The notes under the pieces: model-generated
What the model saw: the letters and a program-made list of their open reading frames with translations, nothing else
Database searches by the model: none
Told to the model about the DNA's origin: nothing
NCBI GenBank assembly: GCA_963797485.1
Contig: CAWCPF010000002.1
Coordinates: forward strand, 62,001-126,000
Source: CAWAND01 sp963797485
GTDB taxonomy: Bacteria > Chloroflexota > Anaerolineae > Anaerolineales > E44-bin32
Direction: 5' to 3'
DNA length: 64,000 nucleotides
In this document: positions 1 to 9,819 of the stretch, one piece after another
Position numbering within the stretch: position 1 is the stretch's first letter
Layout of the letters: each line of letters opens with the position of its first letter
Position numbers and translations under genes: made by a program

Positions 1-130
1 CCAGGGCCCACATCCCCCACCGGACATCCCGCCTGGGGCTCTCGGAGCGGACACGGTTGTCAAGCATGGGTGTCGGTCCAGATAGGGACGTGGCTAGTAC
101 CCAGTCAACATGGTTGCGTCGGCTTTGCAT

Positions 131-146
131 GGGCAGTCGACTGCCC
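131..146. repeat. 16-bp perfect palindrome beyond the operon end
   Basis: GGGCAGTCGACTGCCC equals its own reverse complement and lies about 35 bp past the stop codon of the last minus-strand gene. It could fold as a 6-bp stem with a TCGA loop, but no T-run follows, so it is a poor rho-independent terminator. Positions 1-179 otherwise contain no gene that I can support. Confidence 0.5.
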
Positions 147-179
147 TGGCGAGCCCATCCAGTTCATCCGGACGGGGCA

Positions 180-1170
180 CTAGTCTTCCCTGGACGATGT
201 CAGATCGTCCTCAAACACAAGCGACTCGTCCCCGTGGTAGTGGATCTTGGTCCCGGCGATTTGGTCCGACACGAGGCCGAGCAGCCAGGTCATCAAGGCC
301 GACGAAAACAGGAAGATCGCCGAATTGGGCAGCACAAGCCGGCCGGCGGCCCACAAGCCGGCGGCCCAAGCGAGCACGCCCAGGCCGGCCAGGAGCACAC
401 CGGTAGGGAGGAAGATCCGCAAGGGATCGTACAGCATGACCATGCGCAAGATGACCCGGACGAAGCGGGCGCCGTCCTGAAAAGGCTGGATTTTGCTCTT
501 TCCCGCCTGTCGAGGTTGCACATCGATGGGCACAAAAGTGACGTTGTATCCGGCCTTAAGAAACGCCAGCGTCGTGGTCGTAGGGGCGGAAAAGCCGTCC
601 GGGAACAGGGGAAGGAAATGCACCACAGCCTGCCGCCGCATGGCGCGTAATCCGGATGTCAGGTCGTCGATACGGCGAGATACCAGCCAGCTGGAGAAGA
701 CGTTGTAGAAGCGGTTGGCCCAGGTGCGTGTCAAAGGCCCCCGGTACCCCAGCGTGCGGGCCCCGATCACGAGATCATAGGGCGGTATGTGCGATAGCAG
801 GTCGGGGAGGTGTTCGGGGCGGTGTTGGCCGTCGGCGTCCATGGTGACGACAATCTCGCCCCGGGCGGCGCGGATCCCGGTGCGCAGCGAGGCGCCGTTG
901 CCACGGTTCACCAGATGGCGGACCACTTTCAACTGGGGATGGCGGGCCGCCAGCTGCTTGAGCGCGTCCGGCGTGCCGTCGGCCGGAGCCATCGTCCACG
1001 GCGATGATTTCGAAGGTCTCTCCTCGTGCCTCCAAGAAGCGGAGCAGATCGGTCAGGAGGTCGGCGATGAAGCCAGCCTCTTCGAAGACCGGGAGGACGA
1101 CCGATACGCGGACGGGCACGTTGGTTGACCGTTCCATGCTGGAGCTAGAAACCCGACCTGAATCTGACAT
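180..1170 (-). CDS. GT2 glycosyltransferase, dolichol-P-mannose-synthase-like, frame break near 985
   Basis: Inverting GT-A glycosyltransferase that would transfer a sugar to a lipid carrier or glycan at the cytoplasmic membrane. The N-terminus shows VSVVLPVFEE and AVDDGS; the middle shows VTMDADGQH (the DxD metal site); two hydrophobic segments follow in the last third. The start at 1170 is preceded by AGGAAGG. A +1 break lies near 985 inside the VDDGS-DGT motif: dropping one G restores a 329-residue protein. This is the last gene of the long minus-strand operon. The acceptor is unknown. Confidence 0.8.
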
Positions 1171-1205
1171 GCGTGCCTTCCTGCCGCCGGCGAGCTCGCT
1201 TCGGT

Positions 1206-2801
1206 TCAGTTCACGTCTGGCTCAGCGTAAAACTTCGCGTATTGGGTTTCCCCGATCCCGGCCAGACCCGCATAGTCAATCAGGCGGGCGTCGTCGGGCT
1301 CGACCGGCTTGAAAACCACCAGGACTGACCCCTGTTCCAGGATAGCCGTTATCTGGACCAACTGATCCTGGTAATCCGCCCGCGGGGCTTCCTGATACTG
1401 ATCGTACGAGATTGGCCGTACGTACGCCGGTTCCCCGGTCAGAATATAGACCATCTCGGGGTTGTTGGACACCAGCGGGGCACGCCCCTCATACTCGTGC
1501 ATGAGGGCAACCGTGTCGGCCCAGGTCACCCGACGGGCGGTGTAACCTATCCACGGGAATGGGTCCGACAAAGCCGCCAGGGTCGGTGTCAGATTGTAAG
1601 CCAACAGCACCAGCAGGTATGCGCCGGTCAACGTCCCCCAGATACCGACTCGCTTGGCCCGCGAAAGCAGAGCATGGGCGGCATCAACGGACAAAACGGC
1701 CAGCGCAACGAAGGCCGGGGCAAGATATCGAGCCGGCGCTGTCGCCGTGGTGCTGGCATCCAGAAGGGCCGAATTGGCAACCAGCACGGCCGCGTATGAG
1801 GCCAGATAGAGGAGGATCAACCACGGCAGGCTGCCGCCGGCGCCAGTCGGCATATCGATCTGTAGACGAGACACACGCCAATGCAGTCGAGCGCGGCTGA
1901 GCCAAATGAATCCCCCGATGAGAGCGGCCGCGATCAGGAATGCCAACAAGGCCCTCATGACGGTCGGAAGCGGGACCTCGTGAGGCACGAACCATGAGCT
2001 GATCTCGGCCAGAAAGAGCCGCACCAGATCCGATGGGATGATGTGATACGCGAGCTGGCGATCCACCCGAGTTCCCGCCAGGGCCGCGTTTCTCTGTGTC
2101 CAGACGGCGATCGGGGCCAAGCTGATCAAGCCAAACATGGCAGCGTGTGCGATCCGGCGGCGCAGCGAATCGGACCGCACGAGCACAATCACGAGCAATC
2201 CCACGCCCACCAGGCTCAGTCCGGCGTAGCGCGTGAGGACACCCGCGCCCGCCGCGGCTGCGGCCGCGACCAGGGGCCAGGCCGAAGCCTGCTCTAAATA
2301 CCACGCCAGGCAGCCCAAGGTGATCAAGCTGAAGAAGATGTACAGCGGCTCGGACATTACCCACGCGTGCAGGACTATCTGGGTGGAGGACATCAAGATT
2401 AGCGCCTGCCCCACGACGGCCGCCAGCCACGACCGGGTTGTACGGTGGATCAGCCAGGCTGCCAGCAGCAGATTCGCGCCCATCAACAACGCGTTCAGGA
2501 AGCGGGAGGCCGCATACAGGTCGCGGATGAAGACCCCCATGCCCGCCAATGCCAGGGAGAAGCCGGGAGGGAAACCCGTGATGGGCTTGAGTTCGAATCC
2601 GCCTGAGAATCGATAGAACCCGTGACCGGCGAGCAGGTTCTGGGCGCCCATCAGGTACGAGGACGAGTCACCCGATGCCCCTGGGCCGTATCGGGTCATG
2701 AGCATAACCATGCCCACGCCGAGTATGGCCAGGGGCAGGGCCGCACCCCTGCTGTTCAGATTCGACAGGACGCCGCCTAGTCGATCGTGCTTCTCAACCA
2801 T
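1206..2801 (-). CDS. Polytopic GT39/PMT-like glycosyltransferase
   Basis: 531-residue protein with about ten hydrophobic segments and an early extracytoplasmic acidic motif (GDSSSYLMGAQNLLAG) typical of GT-C enzymes that use lipid-linked sugars outside the membrane. I chose the ATG at 2801 because residues before it are not hydrophobic or conserved and it overlaps the stop of the preceding gene by 8 bp. The C-terminal soluble part (roughly residues 420-531) resembles the periplasmic domain of ArnT-like proteins. Donor and acceptor cannot be assigned. Confidence 0.7.
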   Translation of the reverse strand: MVEKHDRLGGVLSNLNSRGAALPLAILGVGMVMLMTRYGPGASGDSSSYLMGAQNLLAGHGFYRFSGGFELKPITGFPPGFSLALAGMGVFIRDLYAASRFLNALLMGANLLLAAWLIHRTTRSWLAAVVGQALILMSSTQIVLHAWVMSEPLYIFFSLITLGCLAWYLEQASAWPLVAAAAAAGAGVLTRYAGLSLVGVGLLVIVLVRSDSLRRRIAHAAMFGLISLAPIAVWTQRNAALAGTRVDRQLAYHIIPSDLVRLFLAEISSWFVPHEVPLPTVMRALLAFLIAAALIGGFIWLSRARLHWRVSRLQIDMPTGAGGSLPWLILLYLASYAAVLVANSALLDASTTATAPARYLAPAFVALAVLSVDAAHALLSRAKRVGIWGTLTGAYLLVLLAYNLTPTLAALSDPFPWIGYTARRVTWADTVALMHEYEGRAPLVSNNPEMVYILTGEPAYVRPISYDQYQEAPRADYQDQLVQITAILEQGSVLVVFKPVEPDDARLIDYAGLAGIGETQYAKFYAEPDVN

Positions 2802-4763
2802 GGGCCCAGAGTCCAGATGTGGAACCATGGTTCGATGGGTCCCACGAGCTGCGATCTGAGGTCGACAGGTACAGCCGGAAAGCCCCATAACGATAGGCCA
2901 AAGGCAAGCCGTTGATGGCCTCCGGCGCCGCAGTGTCGGCTTCCTGGATGATGGCGCATGGTGTGAAGCCGGGCACGGCAAAGGCAGCCGACGGCGTGCC
3001 CGAGACGATCCACTCAATTTCGAGGTTCGCCGCCGGCGCGCCCAGGAGGTCCCACAACGGGTACTCCGCCTGAGCGCCGGCCAACATCAATCCCACCGAC
3101 CTGCAGCCCGCTTCTTGGATCGCAGCCGGCCATGTCCGTGTAGGGCTTCTCCAGATATGGGCCGTTGGCAAACATGAGCTGCGTTCGAGGTTCGGCCAGT
3201 ACGCTCACCAGCCCGCCGCCTTCCTGCGCGGCCAGAAGCGGACGCGTTCGGATCCCAAACAGCCACGGGAGGCAGGCCACCACCAACAAACCTGACACCA
3301 GCATGCCCGAATGCCAGCGGCGCATCGAGCCCATGATCAGCCCGGCCAGCGGGGCCGAAAGGCAGAAGAAGGGCAGCAAGTAGCGGCTCCCAAACACCTG
3401 CCATTGAAACAGGAGGCTGAAGGCCAGCAGCGAGACGGCGGGGACAAGCGCATAGACCGCCACCAGGCCGGGCGTGTGCCGCCAGCGAACGATCAGCGTG
3501 CCTCCGATGATCAGCAACAGGATCATGTGAAGCGGGTTTTGGGTCAAGTCCTCGCTCGTGGTTGGCAGGGCGACCTTGAACTGCCCGGCCGCCGTCGTGC
3601 GTGGATCGCTCGTCTCAAGTACCCAGCACTTTGTGCGCGTCGATGACCGCCAGGGCAACCGCTTTGTTGATGTAGGGCGAGGGTGTCGCCAATTGATAGG
3701 CCACGTTGCGCAGCATGTTGGATACAAACGCCCGGCCGCCCAGCCAGGGATTACTGTGCTCCGTGATGCGTTCGGAGGGGGCAATCGGATTTCCATACAG
3801 ACGTGCTTCGCGTGTGAAGTAGCCAAGGTTGACGATCAGGATCAGCCCAATACCAAGCCCAGCCAGCTTGAAGCGTTGTCCCCAGCCGGGAGCCTTGACC
3901 AAGATGGCCAAGGTCCACAGGCTGAGTGGCACCAGATAGGCGAATGCCGTCGGTTTGGTGACGATCGCCAGACCAGCCGCCAGACCCACGCAAGCCAGGG
4001 ACCGGGTGGACTCTCCTTCGCCGACTGGCAAATCGACCAGCTCGGCCGCCGCCCCCAGCACCCACAGCGCAAGAATAATGTCGGTCATCGTGCTCCCAGC
4101 CTGCACAATGGCCATGGGCAGCGTCAGCATGAAAAGGGAGGCCATCAACTGCCCCCGCCGCCCGGCGCCCAGCCTGGCGGCCACCAGGCTCACGCCTACG
4201 GCCGTCACGAGCGTGGCGAACCAGTCGACGAAGTTCACCCAGTGGTCCCCGCCGGCCAGCACATAAGACTGGAGATAGAGGATCTCGGCCCCGGGAGGCA
4301 TGCTGTTCTGGATTTCTATCCCGGTGGCATAGGGCCTAACGGCAGCCATCTGGGCCCAATGAGCCACGCGCGCCATGTGGTAGTTGAGGGTGTCCCAGGT
4401 CTGCGGTGGAGTGGCGTAGGCGACCAGCGCGGTGGCGGCTGCGATCACTCCGCAGCCGCCAAGCAGCGCCCAATCCTCCCAGCGCCAAGCCCCCCATTCG
4501 AAACGCCGCCACAGGCGCCAATCCAGCGACCGCCATCGCCCGGCCGCCGCCCAGCCTACAATGGCCACCACCAACCAACCCAGCGCCAGACCCCATGGCC
4601 CGACCAGCGAGGCCAGGCTGAGGGCTTCCGTCATGACGATTGCCAACGCCCCCCAAACCAGCGCCGCCCTCAGTAGATTGCCGCGCCAATCGGGCGCCGG
4701 CCAGCGGCGCGCCATGAGGCGCCACAGGCTCATGAAGGCGAAGATTGGCGTCAGCTGGAGCAT
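2794..4763 (-). CDS. Polytopic GT39-like glycosyltransferase, two frame breaks
   Basis: Large integral membrane protein of about 655 residues when two +1 breaks (near 3617 and 3128) are repaired. The N-terminal half carries the extracytoplasmic motif WDTLNYHMARVAHW, diagnostic of the GT39-related family, and at least nine hydrophobic helices; the C-terminal piece is a small soluble domain. Reading continues coherently through all three frames. Acts downstream of the SDR gene and overlaps the next membrane GT gene. Probably adds one sugar to the lipid-linked glycan; specificity unknown. Confidence 0.72.
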
Positions 4764-4815
4764 CGGTGCTGGGGTCCCTCCGACCGCCAGTTGGACGAGG
4801 GCGGCCCGACGCGGT

Positions 4816-5574
4816 CTATTCGGTGCTCAGGCGAGCCGTGGCGCCGCCGTCGACCACCAGTGCCTGCCCGGTGATGAAAGATGACTGAACCGGATCTGCC
4901 AGGAAAAGGATCGCCCGGCCGATTTCCTCCGGTGCACCGACGCGTTTGAGGGCGGTTCGCGACGCCAGAATCTTCAGGCGATCTTCAATCGATCCCTGCC
5001 CGGCATGCGAGCGCGCCAGGCCGTCGCGCAGCATGGGCGTGTCCACGGCACCCGGCAGCACGGCGTTGACCCGGATGCCGTCGGACGAGAACTCCAGAGC
5101 CATGGCGCGGGTTAGCGCCAAGATGCCCCCTTTGCTGGCCGCGTACGAGGCGATGTCGGAGGATGTTGCCAGGGCATGGACTGAACTGATGTTGACCACG
5201 GCGCCGCGCGTGTCTTTCAGGAGTGGGTAGGCGGCGCGAGCCGTCAAGAAGATCGAGCGCAGATTCGAGTTGAGCACGGTGTCCCATTCCTCGACGCTGG
5301 TCTCGATCAATGGCCGGCAAATCTGGACCGCGGCGTTGTTGACCAAGGCATCCAGGGGAACGGCCTCCGCCCTCAGGCGCGAAAACAGCTCGTCCACCTG
5401 GGTGGGCTCTGAGACATCGATCTGCTCCTGACGGGCCTCCTTCGGCAGAGATGAGCCCAGCCGGCGGTCGGCGGCAATGACCTGCCAGCCGGCCAAAAGA
5501 AAGACATCGACCGTCGCTCGGCCAATCCCCCCGGCGGCGCCTGTGATCAAAGCAGTCGGACTTATGCGGCCTCC
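4816..5574 (-). CDS. Short-chain dehydrogenase/reductase (classical SDR)
   Basis: NAD(P)-dependent oxidoreductase of about 250 residues. It has the TGAAGGIG nucleotide loop, NNAA, the active-site S and YAASK (Tyr-x-x-x-Lys), and a C-terminal GQALVVDGG. The start is unclear: TTG at 5550 would begin inside the glycine loop strand, whereas the natural N-terminus (SPTALITGAAGG) extends to about 5574. There the codon after GGAGG is ATA, so either a rare start or a sequence error. Flanked by a 2-hydroxyacid dehydrogenase gene, so it may modify a sugar or ketoacid precursor; substrate unknown. Confidence 0.8.
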   Translation of the reverse strand, partial: GGRISPTALITGAAGGIGRATVDVFLLAGWQVIAADRRLGSSLPKEARQEQIDVSEPTQVDELFSRLRAEAVPLDALVNNAAVQICRPLIETSVEEWDTVLNSNLRSIFLTARAAYPLLKDTRGAVVNISSVHALATSSDIASYAASKGGILALTRAMALEFSSDGIRVNAVLPGAVDTPMLRDGLARSHAGQGSIEDRLKILASRTALKRVGAPEEIGRAILFLADPVQSSFITGQALVVDGGATARLSTE

Positions 5575-5589
5575 GTTGGTCTGGCGGAA

Positions 5590-6569
5590 TCAGCCAGGTG
5601 ACCCATCGTCCCAATCAAGGCGGGTCATGCCCAGGCCGTCCAGGAGTTGATCGATCGTGTTGCGGTGGAACTCGTTCCCAGGCCTCCGGGCTGCTGTTGG
5701 CATTGTGGGGCGCCAGCAGGACCTGGTCCATCTTCCGCAGCGGGCTCTCGGCGGGCAGGGGTTCATCCTCGAACACATCCAGACCAGCACCGGCCAGGCG
5801 GCCGGCCTCAAGCGCCTCAATCAGATCGCGTTCGTCAATCACCGGGCCCCGCGCGGTGTTGATCAGCACGGCGCCGGGGCGCACACGGTTGAGCCGCGCC
5901 GCCGTGATCAGATGGCGCGAGGTCGGATTGAGGTCGCAGTTCAAGCTGACGAAATCGCTGTCGGATAGCAGGCGGTCCAACTCGACCATGTCCACGCCGA
6001 GCGACCGGACGACCTCGGCCTCCAGCGGCTTGATATCATTCCCAAGCAGCCGCATTCCGAATCCCCTCGCTCGGCGCAGCACCGAGCGGCCAATCCGACC
6101 CACCCCCACAACCCCCAGAGTGCATTCCTTGAGCGCCCGGGCCGGCCGCTTGGTCCAGCCGCCGGCTTTCATCGCCCGATCCATCCATGGCAAGCCGCGA
6201 GCGAAGGCCAGGATGTAGCCCATGACGCTGTCCGCCACTGCGTCGGTGAACGCATCCGGGGTGTTTCGAAGGCTGATGCCAAGCCGTTGGGCGGCTTGAG
6301 CATCGACCGAATCCACACCTGGTCCCCCATTTTGATATGACCTTCAGCCTGGGGGTATACGCCTCGAGCACTTGCGCTGTGAACCGGTCATCCCCGCACA
6401 TCACGCCGTCGACGTGTCCGGCGAAGGCCATCAGCTCCTGCTCCGATAGGCGCTCTTCAACATTGGCGGCGATGAGTTCGACGCCGGCTGCCTGCAGCTT
6501 GGGGCTGAATCGTTCCAGTACCGGGAGCATGTACGGCGCCGACACCAGAACAGTCTTCAGGTTTGTCAT
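5590..6569 (-). CDS. D-isomer-specific 2-hydroxyacid dehydrogenase (PGDH-like), two frame breaks
   Basis: NAD-dependent dehydrogenase of the phosphoglycerate-dehydrogenase family, 325 residues after repair. Reconstructed features in order: N-terminal substrate lid, KWGTGVDSVD, the Rossmann motif GVVGVGRIGRSV, INTARGPVID with the catalytic Arg, the Glu in DVFEDEPLP, and the catalytic His in LLAPHNANSS. +1 breaks lie near 6325 and 5675. Located between the sulfatase-like membrane protein and an SDR. In other surface-sugar loci such enzymes handle glycerate- or ketoacid-derived substituents, but the substrate here is not evident. Confidence 0.8.
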
Positions 6570-6577
6570 GCCTTCGC

Positions 6578-8139
6578 CTACGGCTTGCACCGGTTGTCAA
6601 CGATCGAAAAATCGTACGGCGCCTGATAGGTGGAAAAGTAGCTCACGTCCCCGACCAGGGGGACTTCAGCTCCGAACGCCGTATCGAACACCACCCGGAA
6701 CGTGTTCACCGGAGAGATGCCCGGATAGAGTTGGGAAGGGTGCTTTCCCTGGACGTAGTACGCGTTCAGTATGGCCATGCGATCCTGGCTCCCGCCCTCT
6801 TCCGGCCCCGTGTCTGACTGCAGGATGATGATCGGCGGCACCTCCGAATCGGCCAGGATAGCCCGCAGTGCCTTCAACATTCGCTGATTTAAGTACCCCA
6901 CCTGTTCGGTGTAGCCCTTACTGTACCAGTCGATGGCCGGCCCCTCCTTCTGCCACGTGTAGGCATCTTCGACCGGGTTGCCTTGCGCGTCGAAGACGAA
7001 GGGGCGATGGGGTGAGACGATGTGGGCAAACACGAATTTCGGACCCTGAAGGCGGCCCATCGTCTCGAGTTGATCGAAGTCAAACGCGATCCGATTCCGC
7101 TGGACGTCGACCGCATTGTTGACGCCCGGGAACAGCACGCCCGGGAGGCTGGGCATGGCATCAATGGCGGCCCAGGCTGCCGTGGTGCGCAGCAACGTGG
7201 TTTCAAAAGCGCTCAGGCCGGGAATGAGGCTCTGCGCCGGCGCCAGATACACGTCGGCATCTTGGAGCTCGGTCCAGTAGTAGCCTGTCTCGAAACCTAC
7301 AATTCGGTAGCCCTGGCTCTCAAGCAGGCCGCGCACGGCGCTGTGCCGCATCAACCCCCACAGGACCTGACGGTTGTCCTGAGCGATGTCGTCCGACGAA
7401 AGCAGATCCTGCAAGTAGCCGAAGTTGAGCGAGGAGCCGAGGGAGAGCTCCGTCTGCGCGTAGTTGCTCTGGCTGCAGCCAGCCACGTAGAAACCCATGG
7501 CCGTCAGATCATCCATGAAAGGGGTATTGTCATAGCCGAATTCATGGCGCATTGTGTCCAAGCGGGCATAGGAGTTGAGGATGATGTAGTACACATCGGG
7601 CGGTTGGCTGCCGGCCGGGAAGTTCGAGATCGGCAGGGGTCAGGGTTCTTTCCGCCGAGGACTCGGCCCGATTGGTCCACGGGTCCTGAAGCTGGAACCA
7701 GGCCAGTTGGACCAGGGGAAAGGCCACCGCCACAACCCCCACCAGGTTCAAGACAGGCACCCATTTGGCAGCCGCCTGCCCTTTCCGCAGGATCCAAATG
7801 CTGAGCGCCAGCCCCAGGATGAGCCAGACTGGGACCAGATACCGGTGTCGGCCCAAGAGTCTCCCCGGACAGCGTGATCGCCTTGAGCGAATCATAGACG
7901 GGCCCATAGGAGAAGAAGAGCAGGGTCCCCCAGGCGGTCAACAAAGCAGCCCGCGTCCAGTCCCTCAGCAGCCAGCGCAGCAACCCCATGACGATCAAGG
8001 CACCGACGGCGGAGACCAGCAGGCTTCGATCGGCCACGGTCGGCTTGACCTGGCCTAGATTGTGAGCCAGGAGCGCCAATACGGGGTAGACGGCGGCGAG
8101 CAAGGCAAACCAGGGCCAAGACTTGAGGCGGCCCATCAT
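6578..8139 (-). CDS. Membrane protein with sulfatase-like (alkaline phosphatase superfamily) domain, two frame breaks
   Basis: About 519 residues after repair of +1 breaks near 7853 and 7645. The first ~150 residues contain four or five hydrophobic segments; the rest is an extracytoplasmic sulfatase-fold domain (VYYIILNSYARLDTM, VSPHRPFVFD, ILQSDTGPEEGG). Family members are phospho- or glycerophospho-transferases on envelope polymers. Oddly, the usual metal-binding Asp in YIILD and His in SDHG are replaced by Asn and Thr, suggesting an altered or inactive site. Start codons at 8139 and 8136 overlap the preceding stop. Confidence 0.7.
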
Positions 8140-9527
8140 GAGGCTGCCTGCATCAAGTAGATGACGCGGTCCGAGTCCTCGACGGCGCGTTGATCGACGG
8201 TCCGGAAGTGTTCACCGAAGGCGCGTTCAAAACCGGCCTGGTGGTACTCGGTAAAGATATCCCGGCGGCTGACCAGCAAGCGCTGCACCTGGGGGTCCGA
8301 CTTGGGGACGAATTCGATCAACAACCACTTGCCAATCTGCCGAAAGAACCCGGCCACGTTTTCCAGCGGCAGGTTGTTGCCGATCGCCAGATGATGCACC
8401 AGGGCGAGTGCCATGAGCAGGTCTGCCGGCCCTCGAGCGGCAAGCGATTCGCGTTCTGCGTGGGCCCAACCCAGATCAGGGCTGGGATTAGTCAAGTCCA
8501 TCACCAAGGGCAACAGATGAGGATCGTTTTCCTCGGTCTGTTTCAGGAAGTTGCGTTCGACCGCCGCCGGATCCGCGTCCAGCGACAGGGTGTCGAGGCC
8601 CATGTGTGTGGCTAGACGGCTGAACTCGCCGGTGTTGGCCCCCAAATCCCACACCGATTTCGGAGCCGCCGTCCGGAGAAAGGCCTGTACGATCAATTCC
8701 TTCGACAACCTGGCCCGCTCCGAATACCCGTGCGTCATTTCGTAGTCCGCCCACGGCGTGCCTTCCGGTTTCCATTCCAGCCGTTTCACCAGGCCGCGGA
8801 AGCTGTCCACCAATCCGACCAGGGCCTGCAATGACATTTTGCGGCCGGAGGTCGGCGATCCGACAGCGCGCCCTGCGAATCGTCTCTGCGCCCCGGCATG
8901 CAGATGCACATGCAGGAAAACGCCGGGATTGAAGTAGGTTCGTGGGCCGAGCAGACGGCTGGCCAGGTCCAGCGGCACACCCTCCAGCGACAACCGCAGC
9001 CATTGCGAGAAACGGATGTCGACCTTGGACATTAGGAGAAGCGGCGCCAGGAAGTGCTGACAAAATTGACGATAGGCGGTCCATGGCTCACCCTCCGGCA
9101 GGGTCTCGAAAGACAAGCTGTCGATCAGCTTTGGCTTTCCACCAACGAACTGAATGTTGAACGCGCTGGCGTCTTTGAGACTCATCCCGCGCTTGAGAGC
9201 CCGGGCATGGATCCGCAGGGTGAGCAGCGCCGCTTGTTTGAGCTGACTGAAACACCACTCATAGGGATAGGAGATGAAGGCGAGCTGTTCCGGGAGGAGG
9301 ACTTTGCACGCGATCTCGGGGGCCAGCGCCGGAACATCGACTTCCTGATGGGTGACCAGCAGCCCATCGGAAACCAACTCCTGATACAGCCCCGAATCCA
9401 TCAACCGGGTATAGTCGGGTTGATAGATCCGGTTGACCTGCCGATACAGGACCCCATCTCGTTGGAAAAGGAACCCGCTCGGATCTCTAAATGATGCCGG
9501 GTGCAAACCCTGATCAGGCGCTGTCAT
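8136..9527 (-). CDS. Kinase-like / SAM-methyltransferase fusion protein
   Basis: 463-residue protein. Residues ~1-170 look like a protein-kinase-fold sugar kinase relative, with KDASAFNIQF followed by PKLIDSLSF in place of HxDxxxxN and DFD. Residues ~270-463 are a class I methyltransferase with the SAM motif SVWDLGANTGEFS, an acidic SLDAD, and LALVHHLAIG. Similar two-domain proteins occur in surface glycan loci. It may methylate, and possibly phosphorylate, the glycan terminus, which could control chain length; that role is inference. The ATG at 9527 overlaps the preceding small gene. Confidence 0.72.
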   Translation of the reverse strand: MTAPDQGLHPASFRDPSGFLFQRDGVLYRQVNRIYQPDYTRLMDSGLYQELVSDGLLVTHQEVDVPALAPEIACKVLLPEQLAFISYPYEWCFSQLKQAALLTLRIHARALKRGMSLKDASAFNIQFVGGKPKLIDSLSFETLPEGEPWTAYRQFCQHFLAPLLLMSKVDIRFSQWLRLSLEGVPLDLASRLLGPRTYFNPGVFLHVHLHAGAQRRFAGRAVGSPTSGRKMSLQALVGLVDSFRGLVKRLEWKPEGTPWADYEMTHGYSERARLSKELIVQAFLRTAAPKSVWDLGANTGEFSRLATHMGLDTLSLDADPAAVERNFLKQTEENDPHLLPLVMDLTNPSPDLGWAHAERESLAARGPADLLMALALVHHLAIGNNLPLENVAGFFRQIGKWLLIEFVPKSDPQVQRLLVSRRDIFTEYHQAGFERAFGEHFRTVDQRAVEDSDRVIYLMQAAS

Positions 9528-9744
9528 CCGGCGGTTGCTTTCCGAGAATCCGTCGGAAGAAGGCAATGATACGCGACCAATACATCCTGAGGATGACCAG
9601 ACCGCCGAGCGCGCTGGCTATGAGGAGCTGCAGCAGGTAGCTGCCCGAGCCCGGGTCGAGATAGGCTGGCGGCGCTGCCAGGTTGCCGGCGTGCAGGCCG
9701 CTCAAGATCCCGATCCAGCTTGCCAAGCTCATGCTCAGGCTCAT
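9514..9744 (-). CDS. Small membrane protein with PGSGS motif
   Basis: 76 residues: a short N-terminal hydrophobic stretch, the sequence AYLDPGSGSYLLQLL, one strong transmembrane helix and a basic C-terminal tail (RMYWSRIIAFFRRILG). Small proteins with a DPGSGS motif before a single helix are found beside sulfatase-like and methyltransferase genes in exopolysaccharide loci. The function is unknown; its tight coupling to the kinase/methyltransferase fusion suggests a partner or scaffold role. Confidence 0.65.
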   Translation of the reverse strand: MSLSMSLASWIGILSGLHAGNLAAPPAYLDPGSGSYLLQLLIASALGGLVILRMYWSRIIAFFRRILGKQPPDDSA

Positions 9745-9819
9745 ACCAGCCTCCTCGTTCCGCGAAGCACACTCAAGAGTTGAATTCTAATGCCATTCCG
9801 CCAGGCGCGTCGATCGTGC

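Noticed and set aside
131..146. Rho-independent terminator at the operon end
   Set aside because: The palindrome has only a 6-bp stem around a 4-nt loop and no T-run on the minus strand.
57..650. Plus-strand open frames opposite the glycan genes (for example 57-650, 3558-4676, 13001-14605, 15395-16705, 40393-41895)
   Set aside because: Histidine-, glutamine-, arginine- and proline-rich translations antisense to conserved genes; they are shadows of GC-rich coding sequence.
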